From: CAVUBL01 sp963837945
GTDB taxonomy: Bacteria; Acidobacteriota; Thermoanaerobaculia; Multivoradales; DATKCC01
Length of the DNA: 64,000 nt
Assembly (NCBI GenBank): GCA_963837945.1
Contig: CAWIQD010000032.1
Location: 124,001 to 188,000, forward strand
Direction: 5' to 3'
Under the pieces are notes generated by a model. That model was not told the DNA's origin and searched no databases. It saw only the letters and a list, made by a program, of their open reading frames with translations. A program made the translations under genes and the position numbers. How positions within the stretch are numbered: the stretch's first letter is position 1; the number at the start of each line of letters is the position of its first letter. Below, in pieces: positions 56,044-64,000 of the stretch.

Positions 56044-56481
56044 ATGCCAGGGTTGAGAACATTCGAGAAGCTCGGAGAGGCGCTCCGCCACCTGCGCCTG
56101 CACGGCGGTACCAAGCCCAGGAGACAGCTCGAGGTCGCGGCCGAAGCCGAGGTCACGCGCGGGATGCTCTCCTCCTACGAGAACGGCCACCAGGCGCCGA
56201 GCCTCAAGACCCTCGCGCGGCTCCTCGACGCGCTGGGAGCCGACCTCGACCAGCTTCAGTGGGCGCTGCGCATGGTCGAGGCGGAACCCGGCGAGGCCGC
56301 CGGCCGCCCGTACCCGGACGAGCCGCCTGCGCCGGCAGCGGTGGCCGAGCCGACGGCGGTCTACCGCACGGTCGAGGTCCCGGAGCTCTACTCCTCGGAC
56401 GAGGAGCAGGCCCTGGGCGAGATGATCGCCGGCTTCCTCGCCTGGCTGCGCTACACCCGCGGCTCGCCCCGAGAGGAGTAG
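56044..56481 (+). CDS. XRE-family helix-turn-helix regulator
   Basis: 145 residues. The HTH is QLEVAAEAEVTRGMLSSYENGHQAPSLKTLARLLDALGADLDQL, a Cro/CI-type fold. The C-terminal half (TVEVPELYSSDEEQALGEMIAGFLAWL) has no recognised domain. A stand-alone DNA-binding protein with its own strong promoter; its targets are unknown. Followed by a hairpin-repeat array. Confidence 0.85.
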   Translation: MPGLRTFEKLGEALRHLRLHGGTKPRRQLEVAAEAEVTRGMLSSYENGHQAPSLKTLARLLDALGADLDQLQWALRMVEAEPGEAAGRPYPDEPPAPAAVAEPTAVYRTVEVPELYSSDEEQALGEMIAGFLAWLRYTRGSPREE

Positions 56482-56513
56482 GAAACGCTCGGTGTATTCC
56501 ACGCCGTTCGCCC

Positions 56514-56624
56514 GGCCGAGACAGAGCTCGTCCCTGGGACCGGGGTGCGTGGGGTGGCGGGCCGTCTCCGTTTCGGCGTTCGGTTCATCTTGCGCCGATC
56601 GCCCGGCCGAGACAGAGCTCGGCC
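56514..56624 (+). repeat. Hairpin repeat pair between convergent genes
   Basis: Two direct copies, hairpin starts at 56514 and 56605 (91 bp apart). The first has a mismatched stem (GGCCGAG/CTCGTCC), the second is perfect and followed by GCTTCAACCGGGATCGCCC, like the last unit of the 9.1-kb array. Region 56482-56717 holds no gene. Confidence 0.85.
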
Positions 56625-56717
56625 GCTTCAACCGGGATCGCCCTTCCCAGAGGCTAGGAAGCAAGCCCGGAGGGTCCACCGGTTTCGGAGGCCGCCTTCG
56701 AGGAGTCCGACCCCGTC

Positions 56718-58343
56718 TCAGCCCATGAAGGGGTACGGGAAGTCGGTCGCGGGCACGAAGGTCTCCTTGACCGAGCGCTGCGAGACCCACCGGACCAGGT
56801 TGAAGATCGAGCCCGCCTTGTCGTTCGTGCCCGACGCCCTGGCGCCGCCGAACGGTTGCTGGCTGACCACCGCGCCGGTCGGCTTGTCGTTGACGTAGAA
56901 GTTGCCCGCCGCGTGGCGCAGGCGCCGGGACAGGTCGACGATCGCCCTGCGGTCCTGGGCGAAGATCGCGCCGGTCAGGCCGTAGGGGCTGGTCGAGTCC
57001 ACGAGGTCCGCGGTCGCGGCGAGGTCTCGGTCCTCGTAGACGAATACCGTCAGCACCGGGCCGAAGATCTCCTCCGCCATGAGCTTCGATCGCGGATCGG
57101 CCGACACCACCACGGTCGGCTCGATGAAGTACCCCTCGGACCTGTCGTTGCCGCCGCCCAGGATCACTTCGAAGCCGTCCGCGCCCTCGGCGTGCTCGAC
57201 GTAGCCCACGATCCGCTCGAAGGCGCTCTCGTCGATCACCGCCGCCATGAAGTTCCGGAAGTCCGTGGGCGCGCCCATCCGGATGCGTCCGACCTGCTCC
57301 TCGAGCCCCTCGCGCACCCGCGGCCAGAGCGACTTCGGCACGTAGGCCCGGGAGGCCGCCGAGCACTTCTGCCCTTGGAACTCGAAGCCGCCCCGGACGA
57401 GCGCCGTGACCAGCGCCGGCACGTCGGCCGACGGGTGGGCGAAGACGAAGTCCTTGCCGCCGGTCTCGCCGACGATCCGCGGGTAGGAGCGGTAGCGTGG
57501 GAGGGCCTCGGCGATCGTCCGCCACATGCCCTGGAAGGTGTCGGTCGAGCCAGTGAAGTGGAGGCCGGCGAAGGCGGGGCTCGCGAGGACGGGGTTGCCC
57601 ACCTGGCTGCCGCGCCCGGGCACGAAGTTGATCACCCCCGGCGGCAGCCCCGCCTCCTCGAGGAGCTTCATCAGCTGGTAGCAGACGTAGACGACGCTCG
57701 AGGCCGGCTTCCAGAGGACGGTGTTGCCCATGAGCGCCGGCGCGGTCGGCAGGTTGCCGCTGATCGAGGCGAAGTTGAACGGCGTGACCGCGAAGACGAA
57801 GCCCTCGAGCGCGCGGTACTCGACGTGGTTCCACATGCCGGCCGACGAGCGCGCCTGCATGGCGTAGAGCTGGCGCATGTAGGCCGGATTGAAGCGCCAG
57901 AAGTCGGCAAGCTCGCAGACCACGTCGATCTCCGCCTGGTGGATGGTCTTCGACTGATCGAGCATGCAGGCGGCGTTCATCCGCTCGCGCCAGGGACCGG
58001 CGAGGAGGTCCGCCGCCTTCAGGAAGACCGCCGCCCGCGCCTCCCAGTCCATCTCGGACCACTCGGCCCACGCCGCGCCGGCGGCCTCGATCGCCTGCGC
58101 CACCTCGGCGGGGCCGGCCTGGTGGTAGGTGGCGAGCACGTGTCCGTGGTCGTGCGGGCAGACCGCCGTGCCGGTCTTGCCGGTGCGGATCTCGCGGCCA
58201 CCGATGACCAGCGGGATCTCGATCTCCTCCCCCAGGATCCGTTCGATCTCGCCCGCCAGCCGGTCGCGCTCGGCGGAGCCCGGGGCGTAGCTCAGGACCG
58301 GCTCGTTCTGGGGTTCGGGGACGCTGACGACGGCGTTGGGCAT
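56718..58343 (-). CDS. rocA: L-glutamate gamma-semialdehyde (1-pyrroline-5-carboxylate) dehydrogenase
   Basis: 541 residues, the length of the stand-alone eukaryote-type P5CDH (ALDH4-like). It oxidises glutamate semialdehyde to glutamate with NAD+. FNFASISGNLPTAPALMGNTVLWKPA, RIVGETGGKDFVF (catalytic Glu) and GFEFQGQKCSAASRAYV (nucleophile Cys) are near-canonical. ATG 58343 has GAGGAGG upstream. No proline dehydrogenase gene is beside it. It is a catabolic link from proline, arginine or ornithine to glutamate. Confidence 0.95.
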   Translation of the reverse strand: MPNAVVSVPEPQNEPVLSYAPGSAERDRLAGEIERILGEEIEIPLVIGGREIRTGKTGTAVCPHDHGHVLATYHQAGPAEVAQAIEAAGAAWAEWSEMDWEARAAVFLKAADLLAGPWRERMNAACMLDQSKTIHQAEIDVVCELADFWRFNPAYMRQLYAMQARSSAGMWNHVEYRALEGFVFAVTPFNFASISGNLPTAPALMGNTVLWKPASSVVYVCYQLMKLLEEAGLPPGVINFVPGRGSQVGNPVLASPAFAGLHFTGSTDTFQGMWRTIAEALPRYRSYPRIVGETGGKDFVFAHPSADVPALVTALVRGGFEFQGQKCSAASRAYVPKSLWPRVREGLEEQVGRIRMGAPTDFRNFMAAVIDESAFERIVGYVEHAEGADGFEVILGGGNDRSEGYFIEPTVVVSADPRSKLMAEEIFGPVLTVFVYEDRDLAATADLVDSTSPYGLTGAIFAQDRRAIVDLSRRLRHAAGNFYVNDKPTGAVVSQQPFGGARASGTNDKAGSIFNLVRWVSQRSVKETFVPATDFPYPFMG

Positions 58344-58431
58344 GGCGGTTCCTCCTCGTCGGTGCTGACTTGGATCGCTGGAGCCCGCGGGCGCTTCAGG
58401 CCCTCGGAGGCTCGGAAAGGTCGGGAGTCGG

Positions 58432-58450
58432 CGGCCGGGGACCCCGGCCG
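58432..58450. terminator. Hairpin between DUF423 and rocA genes
   Basis: CGGCCGGGG-a-CCCCGGCCG, a near-perfect palindrome in the 175-bp gap between two leftward genes. It probably ends the DUF423 transcript. Confidence 0.4.
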
Positions 58451-58518
58451 CGAAAGACCCCTCCATGGTAGCCGCTCGGGCCGGAGTCCCGCAACGGCCG
58501 CGGCGCCCGGGCCCCCGC

Positions 58519-58897
58519 TCAGATCCTCAGCGCGCTCCAGGCGACGAGGAGGAACCCGGCGATCACCAGCAGGCCACCCAGCGGCGTGACCGCCCCGAGC
58601 CAGCGAGGCGCTCCGAGCGCGAGGGCGAAGACGGTGCCCGAGAAGACGGCCGAGCCGACGAGCAGGCAGAGGGCCGCGGCGCTCCCGAGCGGGCTTCCGG
58701 GCGCCCGGCCGTGGAGCGCCACCAGGCCGGCGAGGATGGTGCCGAAACCACCGTAGACGAGATAGCGGGCGGCGGTCTCCCAGAAGCTCCAGGGACTCCG
58801 GCGAGAGCTTCCCCCGGAGGCCGTGGGCACCGAAGGCGCCGGCGGCCACGGCCAAGGCGCAAGCGAAGGCACCGAGCGAGACGAGCGAGCGGATCAT
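58519..58897 (-). CDS. DUF423 membrane protein (one frameshift)
   Basis: 125 residues after removing one extra base near 58788. MIRSLVSLGAFACALAVAAGAFGAHGLRGKLSPESLE is the typical DUF423 N-terminus (GAFGAHGL), and RYLVYGGFGTILAGLVAL, LCLLVGSAVFSGTVFALAL and VTPLGGLLVIAGFLLVAWSAL give four helices. The family (E. coli YgdD) has no known function. Confidence 0.85.
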
Positions 58898-58965
58898 GTC
58901 GAGGTTCCTCCCGCCACCCTGGATATCACGTCCGGGCCCGAGTGCCCCCATCCGGCCGCGAACTC

Positions 58966-58994
58966 TTGCGCTGGCAGGCTGGGTGCGATATGCT
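58966..58994 (+). promoter_or_regulatory. Promoter of the BNR-repeat gene
   Basis: TTGCGC (58966-58971), 17-bp spacer, TATGCT (58989-58994), about 45 bp before the ATG at 59040, which has AAGGAG upstream. Confidence 0.55.
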
Positions 58995-59039
58995 GTAAAA
59001 GCATCTAGCGGCTTCCCGTCGTAGCCGCAAGGAGACGAG

Positions 59040-61437
59040 ATGACCCTCCGCCTGCCGGTGGCCCTTGCCCTCCCCCTCCTGTTCCTGGGGCCGCTTGCCG
59101 CCCCGTCCCGGGCGGCGCTCTGGCGCCCCCTGGGGCCCCGCGCCGGCCAGCCGACTCTCGACCTCGCCCTCGAGGCGACCGACCCGGCCGTTCTCTACGC
59201 CGTCGCGCCCGCCGGCGTCTTTCGGAGCGACGACCGGGGCGCCCACTGGCAGCTGATGGGCGAGGGGTTGGCATACGACCCCGGTGGCGGCGCGGTCGCC
59301 GCCGACCCGGCCGAGCCCGGGCGTCTGCTCCTGCGGCGCGCGGGCGCTCCGCTCTGGCGCAGCACGGACGGAGGGTCGCACTGGGGTCCCGTCGATCCGG
59401 CGGGCCAGCCCGGTCTCCAGGCGCGGGCCGTGCTCTTCGCGCCCGGGCCTTCCGGCACCGCCTACGCCGTCGTCGGTGCTTCGGTCTTCCGCAGCCTGGA
59501 CGACGGCGCGACCTGGACGCCGAGGGGCGGCGGCTTCGGCGCCTACCAGCCCGACGCCCTGGCCGCGGATCCCCTGGCGGCGGAAACGCTCTACGCAGCG
59601 ACGAGCCGGATCACGTCGTCCGGCATCGCGGGCGCCCACTTCGACCTGAGGATCTTCCGGAGCCCCGACGGAGGGGCCACCTGGCAGGCGTTGACCGCGC
59701 CCGGGCAGCTCGGGTCCGAAGAGCCCTCGGGCCTCGTCGCGGGCGACGTCCTCGTCGCGCCCACGGCCCCCGCGGCCCTCTTCCTGGCCACCGGCGACAC
59801 CGGTGTGCTCCGGAGCCTCGACGGCGGCGTCACCTGGGCGAGCGCCAACACCGGGTTCGAGGCGGGCTTCGACGTCGAGCGGCTGGCGGTCGATCCTTCC
59901 GATCCCGACCTGCTCTACGCCGCGAGCGCCGGCTTCGCCGCTCCCGGCGTCTACAAGTCGACCGACCGCGGCGGACACTGGGCTCCCGCCGGCGCGGGGA
60001 TCCCGGACGGCCTGCCGGTCCACCGGGTGGTGGTGGATCCGAGCGAGACCGACCGCCTCTACGCCGCGACGGACGCCGGCGTCTACGGCTCGGAGGACGG
60101 CGGCGGGACCTGGAGCTCCCTGGCCCCCGGGATGGCCTCCGAGATCCGGGCCCTCCGGGGCGATCCCTTCGACGACGCCACTTGGTTCGCCCTCCCGACG
60201 TCGGCCGCGATCCTGCGGACCACCGACGGCGGCACCACCTGGACGCCCTTCGCCACCGGCCTCGAGACGCGGCTCCTCGCCAACGTCCTCGACCTGGCGG
60301 TCGCGCCCTGCGCCGCCGACACCCTGTACCTTTCGACCCGCGGGACCACTCCGCCGGTGCCGCCCGCGAACCTGGTCCTCGAGAGCGACGACGGTGGGGC
60401 CACCTGGGACCCGACCCCCGGCCAGCCCGCGGAGCCTCTCGAGCGCCTGGTGGTCGACGGGCGCCTGTGCGACACGATCTTCGGCCTGGGCAACGGCGAG
60501 ACCTTCTGGCATACCGAGGACGGAGCCGCGACCTGGAAGCACGTCGCCGTGGCCCAGCTTGCGCTCCCTCCTGGTCGATCCCGACGACCCGAGCCTGCTC
60601 TACGCCGGCACCCAGTCCTTCGACCCGAACCAGGACCAGGGCTTCTGCCGCTCGAGCGACGGCGGCGCCGGCTGGACCTGTCCGGCGACGCCCTTCGCCC
60701 ATTTCGCCACCACCTCGGCCCTGGCCGCAGCCCTCGGCTCGCCACCCGCGCTCTACGCGGCGGTCACGAGCTCGGTCGCCGACGCGGTCTTCTCGAGCCG
60801 GGATCGGGGCCTGAGCTGGAGGCGGGCCGCCGGGACGGGCCTCCCCGCCGCGGGGCTCGCCGGCCTGGTCGTCGGCCCGGACGGCTCGACCCTGTGGGCA
60901 GCCACGCGGGAGGCCGGGGTCTTTCGGAGCCACGACGGCGGAGCCGACTGGACGCCGGTCTCCCAGGGCCTGGAGTCGCCACGGGTGAACCAGCTCGCGA
61001 TCGGGTCGGGCGGCCTCTACGCGGCGACCGCGGCGGGGGTCTACGTCCTCGACACGTCGGCCGGGGCGGGCGAGCCGCCGCCGCCGGAGGGCCTCCCGTG
61101 GACCACCGACCCGACCTATCCCGGCTTCCGCTTCAAGGTGCGAATCGGCCAGGGCGCCGCCGCGCCGATCTCCGGCACGCGCGAGCCCGCCTGCCTGCCC
61201 GAGACGGTGTGCCTCTCGGGCGCGCTGTCGGGGCGCTCGGAGCTGTTGCTGCGGATCGTGGGGCCGAAGCCGAACGGCTGGCTCTGGCCGACGCTGGTCA
61301 AGCTCTCGACCTCGGAGACCGAGGTCTGGATCGAGCAGCTCGCGACCGGACGGCTGCGCTACTACGACCTCGCCGGCGCCCGGCCTGGGATCGACGAGCT
61401 GCCCGGCCTGTTCGACCGCTTCGGGTTCCTGCCCTGA
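59040..61437 (+). CDS. Secreted BNR/sortilin-like repeat protein (one frameshift)
   Basis: 798 residues after removing one extra T at about 60560. A signal peptide (LPVALALPLLFLGPLAAPSRA) precedes about thirteen F/W-x-S-x-D-x-G-x-x-W repeats (FRSDDRGAHW, WRSTDGGSHW, FRSLDDGATW, YKSTDRGGHW, FRSHDGGADW and others). These form beta-propellers, as in Vps10/sialidase-type proteins. The last 110 residues form a separate domain (CLPETVCLSGALSGRSELLLRIV, TEVWIEQLATGRLRYYDL) that I recall from other acidobacterial secreted proteins but cannot name. No catalytic residues of sialidases are evident. Function unknown; binding or adhesion is plausible. Confidence 0.82.
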
Positions 61438-61459
61438 GGGCTCGGAGCCTGGAAGGCCC

Positions 61460-61744
61460 TCAGCCGATCTCGGAGAGGGGCTGGATCGCCGCCACCCGGC
61501 CCCGCGGGATGACCACCCGCGGGTGACGGGCCCAGACGCCGTAGCGGCTGGCGCCGGTGAGCCAGTCGCCTTTCGACTTGCCGTCTTCGCCCTCGCGGTG
61601 CGAGTCGGCGTCGAGGAGCACCACCCGCTCGGCGTCCTCGTCGTCGCAGCGGCCGACCCAGACCTCCTCGCCGGTCGTGTCGACGACCACCGTGATGCCG
61701 TGCAACGGGCTCTTGTGGCCGTGGCCGGGGAAGGTGCGCTCCAT
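61460..61744 (-). CDS. Hypothetical small protein
   Basis: 94 residues, unrecognised. MERTFPGHGHKSPLHGITVVVDTTGEEVWVGRCDDEDAERVVLLDADSH has strand-rich stretches resembling a small beta-barrel and a basic middle (GEDGKSKGDWL). It lies 11 bp after the bacilliredoxin gene in the same direction, and probably shares its transcript. No membrane segments. Confidence 0.6.
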   Translation of the reverse strand: MERTFPGHGHKSPLHGITVVVDTTGEEVWVGRCDDEDAERVVLLDADSHREGEDGKSKGDWLTGASRYGVWARHPRVVIPRGRVAAIQPLSEIG

Positions 61745-61755
61745 GGCGGGGCGGC

Positions 61756-62175
61756 TCAGCCGCAGACCTCGTCGAACACCTGGACCAGGTCGCCGGCGAC
61801 GGCGTGGGCGTCGCGGCTCTCGATCCGGTGGCGGGGCATGAAGTAGACCAGCTCGCCGTCCTTGAACACCGCGATCGAGGGGCTGGAGGGCGGGATGTCC
61901 GGCAGGTACGAGCGCGCCTTGGCGGTCGCCTCGACGTCCTGGCCGGCGAAGACCGAGACCACCCGGTCCGGCTTCTTGCCGCTCTCCAGGGCGAGCCGCA
62001 CCGCGGGGCGGGCCATGCCCGCGGCGCAGCCGCAGACGGAGTTGAACACGAGCATGGCGGTGCCCTGCTTGTCCGCCATGAAGGCGTCGACGTCCTCGGG
62101 AGTGACGAGCTCCTGGACGCCGGCGCTCACCAGCTCTTCGCGCATCGGCCTGACGAGGATCGGACTGTACGGCAC
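61756..62175 (-). CDS. Bacilliredoxin BrxA/BrxB-family protein
   Basis: 139 residues from a GTG with AGGAGGA 8 nt upstream. A thioredoxin-like fold with the CGC active site (Cys48-Gly-Cys50) in MLVFNSVCGCAAGMARPAV, exactly the bacilliredoxin motif. PSSPSIAVFKDGELVYFMPRHRIE matches the cis-Pro region. The family removes bacillithiol from proteins; whether this organism makes bacillithiol is not visible here, so another thiol may be used. Confidence 0.9.
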   Translation of the reverse strand: MPYSPILVRPMREELVSAGVQELVTPEDVDAFMADKQGTAMLVFNSVCGCAAGMARPAVRLALESGKKPDRVVSVFAGQDVEATAKARSYLPDIPPSSPSIAVFKDGELVYFMPRHRIESRDAHAVAGDLVQVFDEVCG

Positions 62176-62308
62176 GTTGGGTTCCTCCTGGATCTGGTGA
62201 GCCGGGATCGGGCCCGGACCCACCGATTCTACATGCGGAATCACTTCCACGTTCCCCGCTCCCGGCCGGAGCGCGGTACGGAGGCGCTCAGGCTCGTGGA
62301 CCAAGCTC

Positions 62309-63624
62309 TCAGATCTCCTGGTGGGTCAGGTGGGCCAGGCGATCGATCAGCCGGTGCCAGGGGGTGCGGTGCCAGGTCTCGGCGCGCAAGCGGCGGCAGC
62401 GCCGGAGGTCCCGCTCGAAGGCCGCGGTCAGCAGAGCGGCGACGCCGGGGTCGATCAGCCCACGCTCACCTCGTCGTTGATCTCGAACGAGCGGGAGTCG
62501 AAGTTGGTCGAGCCGACGTGCGACCACAGGCCGTCGACCACCATCACCTTCGCGTGCAGGAGGGTCGGCGTGTACTCGTAGAGCTCGACGCCGGCCTCGA
62601 GGAGCTCCCGGTAGTGGACGTGGCCGGCGTGGAGGACCAGCTTGCTGTCGACCCCCTCCGGGCCGGGGAGCATGAGGCGCACGCGCACCCCGCGCGCGAC
62701 CGCCTCGCGCAGCAGGTCGAGCACGTCCCGGCCGGGCACGAAGTAGGGGTTCTGGATCAGGATCGTCTTGCGGGCCGAGGCGATCGCCAGCTTGTAGAGG
62801 AGCTCGACGGTGCTCACCTCGCCGAGGTGCGAGCTGGCGACGACGTGGCCGCGCACGTGCCCGGCCGGGGCGAGCTTCGGGAAGATCGCCTCCCCCGCCG
62901 GCACCTCGCCGGTCTCCTCCATCCAGTTCTCGAGGAACACCGACTGCAGCTCGCCGACCAGCGGGCCCTCGACCCGGATCGCGGTGTCCCGCCAGACGTG
63001 GGGCTTCGGGCCCGCCTTCGTCCACTCCTCGGCGACGCCGTGGCCGAAGGTGTACCCGATGCGGCCGTCGATGATCGTCAGCTTGCGGTGATCGCGGTGG
63101 TTGTAGGACCCCAGGTGAACGACACCGAAGGGGTGGTACCAGACCAGCTTCACCCCCGCGTCGGTCATTTCGCGGCGGACGGCGTCCGACATCCGCGAGC
63201 CGCCGACGGCGTCCACCAGGAGGCGCACCGGGACGCCCTGGCGGGCCTTCGCCGCGAGCGCGTCCGCCAGCCGCCGGCAGACCGCACCCCGCCACCAGAC
63301 GTAGGTCTCGAAGTGGACGCTCCGTCGGGCGGCCGCCACGTCGGCGATGACCGCGTCGAAAAACGCCTGGTCCTGGTAGACCTCGATCCGGTTGCCATCC
63401 AGGATCGGCCCCTGGGTCAGACCGGCGATCGAAGGCAGGAGCTCGGTGAAGCTCGCGAGTCGCGGGGGGTGGACGTGGCTGTGGCGCGGGGCGGTGAGCG
63501 ACCAGAGCGCGAGGCCCAGGAGGACCAGTGCCGCCGCCCCCAGCCAGAGCGCCCAGCGCGGAACCGAGACCGAGCGGGCCGCCCGCGAGACGCGATCCGC
63601 CTTCGGCCTGCCCCCCGCGCCCAC
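62309..63624 (-). CDS. Phospholipase D/cardiolipin synthase-like protein (one frameshift)
   Basis: 438 residues from GTG if one missing base near 62462 is restored. One N-terminal helix (ALWLGAAALVLLGLALWSL) anchors a pair of PLD domains. The first HxK motif is SYNHRDHRKLTIIDGRIGYTFGHGV, the second TLLHAKVMVVDGLWSHVGSTNFDSRS, both with the HKD pattern. It resembles ClsA/ClsB-like phosphatidyltransferases, which join two phosphatidylglycerols. After the frame break the tail (GLIDPGVAALLTAAFERDLRRCRRL) is typical of the family. Confidence 0.87.
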
Positions 63625-63636
63625 GGCCGGCCCGGC

Positions 63637-64000
63637 CTACCCGGCCGCCTGCGCGCTCAGCCGCAAGGACGGCCGGGCGGCGACCTCGGGCTCGGCGGCG
63701 GCCGCGCTCTCCAGCCGCAGGGTGGCCACGATCGGGTAGTGGTCCGAGGGGCCGGAGCGCAGCACCTCGGAGCGCAGCGACTGCCACGCCGGGTTGGCGA
63801 AGATGTAGTCGAGGCGCTGGCGCATGAAGCGGTGAGTGGTATCACCGGGCAGGCCGCAGAGGTTGAGCTGCTCGGAGGCGCGGAACGGCTCGAGCTCGGG
63901 AGCGCCCGGCGGGGCGTTCATGTCGCCGGTGAGCACGAACGGCGCCGCGGCGTCCTCCAGGAGCTCGGCGATGAACCGGGCCTGGCGGTCGCGGATCGAG
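63637..64000 (-). CDS. Endonuclease/exonuclease/phosphatase-family protein (5' truncated)
   Basis: The C-terminal 120 residues are visible; the start lies beyond the window. FVLTGDMNAPPGAPEL (metal-binding GDxN) and LDYIFANPAW..GPSDHYPIVATL (SDHxP) are the EEP superfamily motifs (DNase I/sphingomyelinase/synaptojanin fold). It lies 12 bp before the PLD gene in the same direction, so both may form an operon acting on lipids or nucleic acids. Confidence 0.88.
   Translation of the reverse strand, partial: SIRDRQARFIAELLEDAAAPFVLTGDMNAPPGAPELEPFRASEQLNLCGLPGDTTHRFMRQRLDYIFANPAWQSLRSEVLRSGPSDHYPIVATLRLESAAAAEPEVAARPSLRLSAQAAG

Overview
The window is a compact, very GC-rich bacterial segment with GTG/TTG starts, many 4-bp stop/start overlaps and few long non-coding gaps. 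Several proteins look like families I associate with Acidobacteriota, especially Thermoanaerobaculia-like lineages: a pseudo-receiver/DUF4388/DegV fusion, a TPR-like helical protein, a small XRE regulator, and a BNR-repeat secreted protein with a conserved C-terminal domain. This placement is inference; no rRNA or marker gene is present to settle it. An ectoine/hydroxyectoine locus suggests salt or osmotic stress.

Layout. 0-5.6 kb: the end of an S1-domain protein, then a leftward formate dehydrogenase operon (catalytic subunit with an in-frame TGA/selenocysteine codon and a SECIS hairpin, four-cluster ferredoxin subunit, NrfD membrane subunit). 5.7-7.0 kb: folA-thyA. 7.1-9.1 kb: a DrrAB-type ABC exporter. 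9.1-13.2 kb: a hairpin-repeat array, two TPM-domain proteins, a methyltransferase, a small outer-membrane barrel and ArfB. 13.3-20.7 kb: an amidohydrolase, an MFS transporter, the DegV fusion, a TPR-like protein and a DUF2007 protein, with two copies of a 91-bp repeat. 20.7-23.9 kb: an M20 hydrolase, an enolase-superfamily racemase and a GNAT acyltransferase, a likely D- to L-amino-acid conversion pathway. 24-30.9 kb: ParA-UbiB pair, secreted alpha/beta hydrolase, PfkB kinase, GT39 glycosyltransferase. 31-33 kb: a group II intron inserted in a tandem hairpin array. 33.1-37.7 kb: LolD-like ATPase, FtsX-like permease and AttH/CrtC-like lipoprotein. 37.7-43.9 kb: S9 peptidase, GT2 glycosyltransferase, sulfatase-like lipoprotein and a second GT39 protein. 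43.9-53.7 kb: a leftward operon for ectoine synthesis (ectR-A-B-C-D), uptake (ehuB-C-D-A) and aspartokinase, with asd divergent. 53.8-64 kb: a ThDP lyase with a thioesterase, an XRE regulator, P5C dehydrogenase, DUF423, BNR protein, bacilliredoxin, phospholipase-D/cardiolipin-synthase-like protein and a partial EEP nuclease.

Two overall features stand out. First, a dispersed hairpin repeat (stem GGCCGAG/CTCGGCC) occurs at four intergenic sites, in tandem arrays with a period of about 91-94 or 64 bp; the group II intron sits precisely between two of its units. Second, eleven single-base indels break otherwise intact genes, and at least a dozen more are crowded into the formate dehydrogenase catalytic gene. 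Reading across them restores conserved proteins, so residual assembly error is more likely than gene decay. Coordinates of such genes span the restored reading frame.
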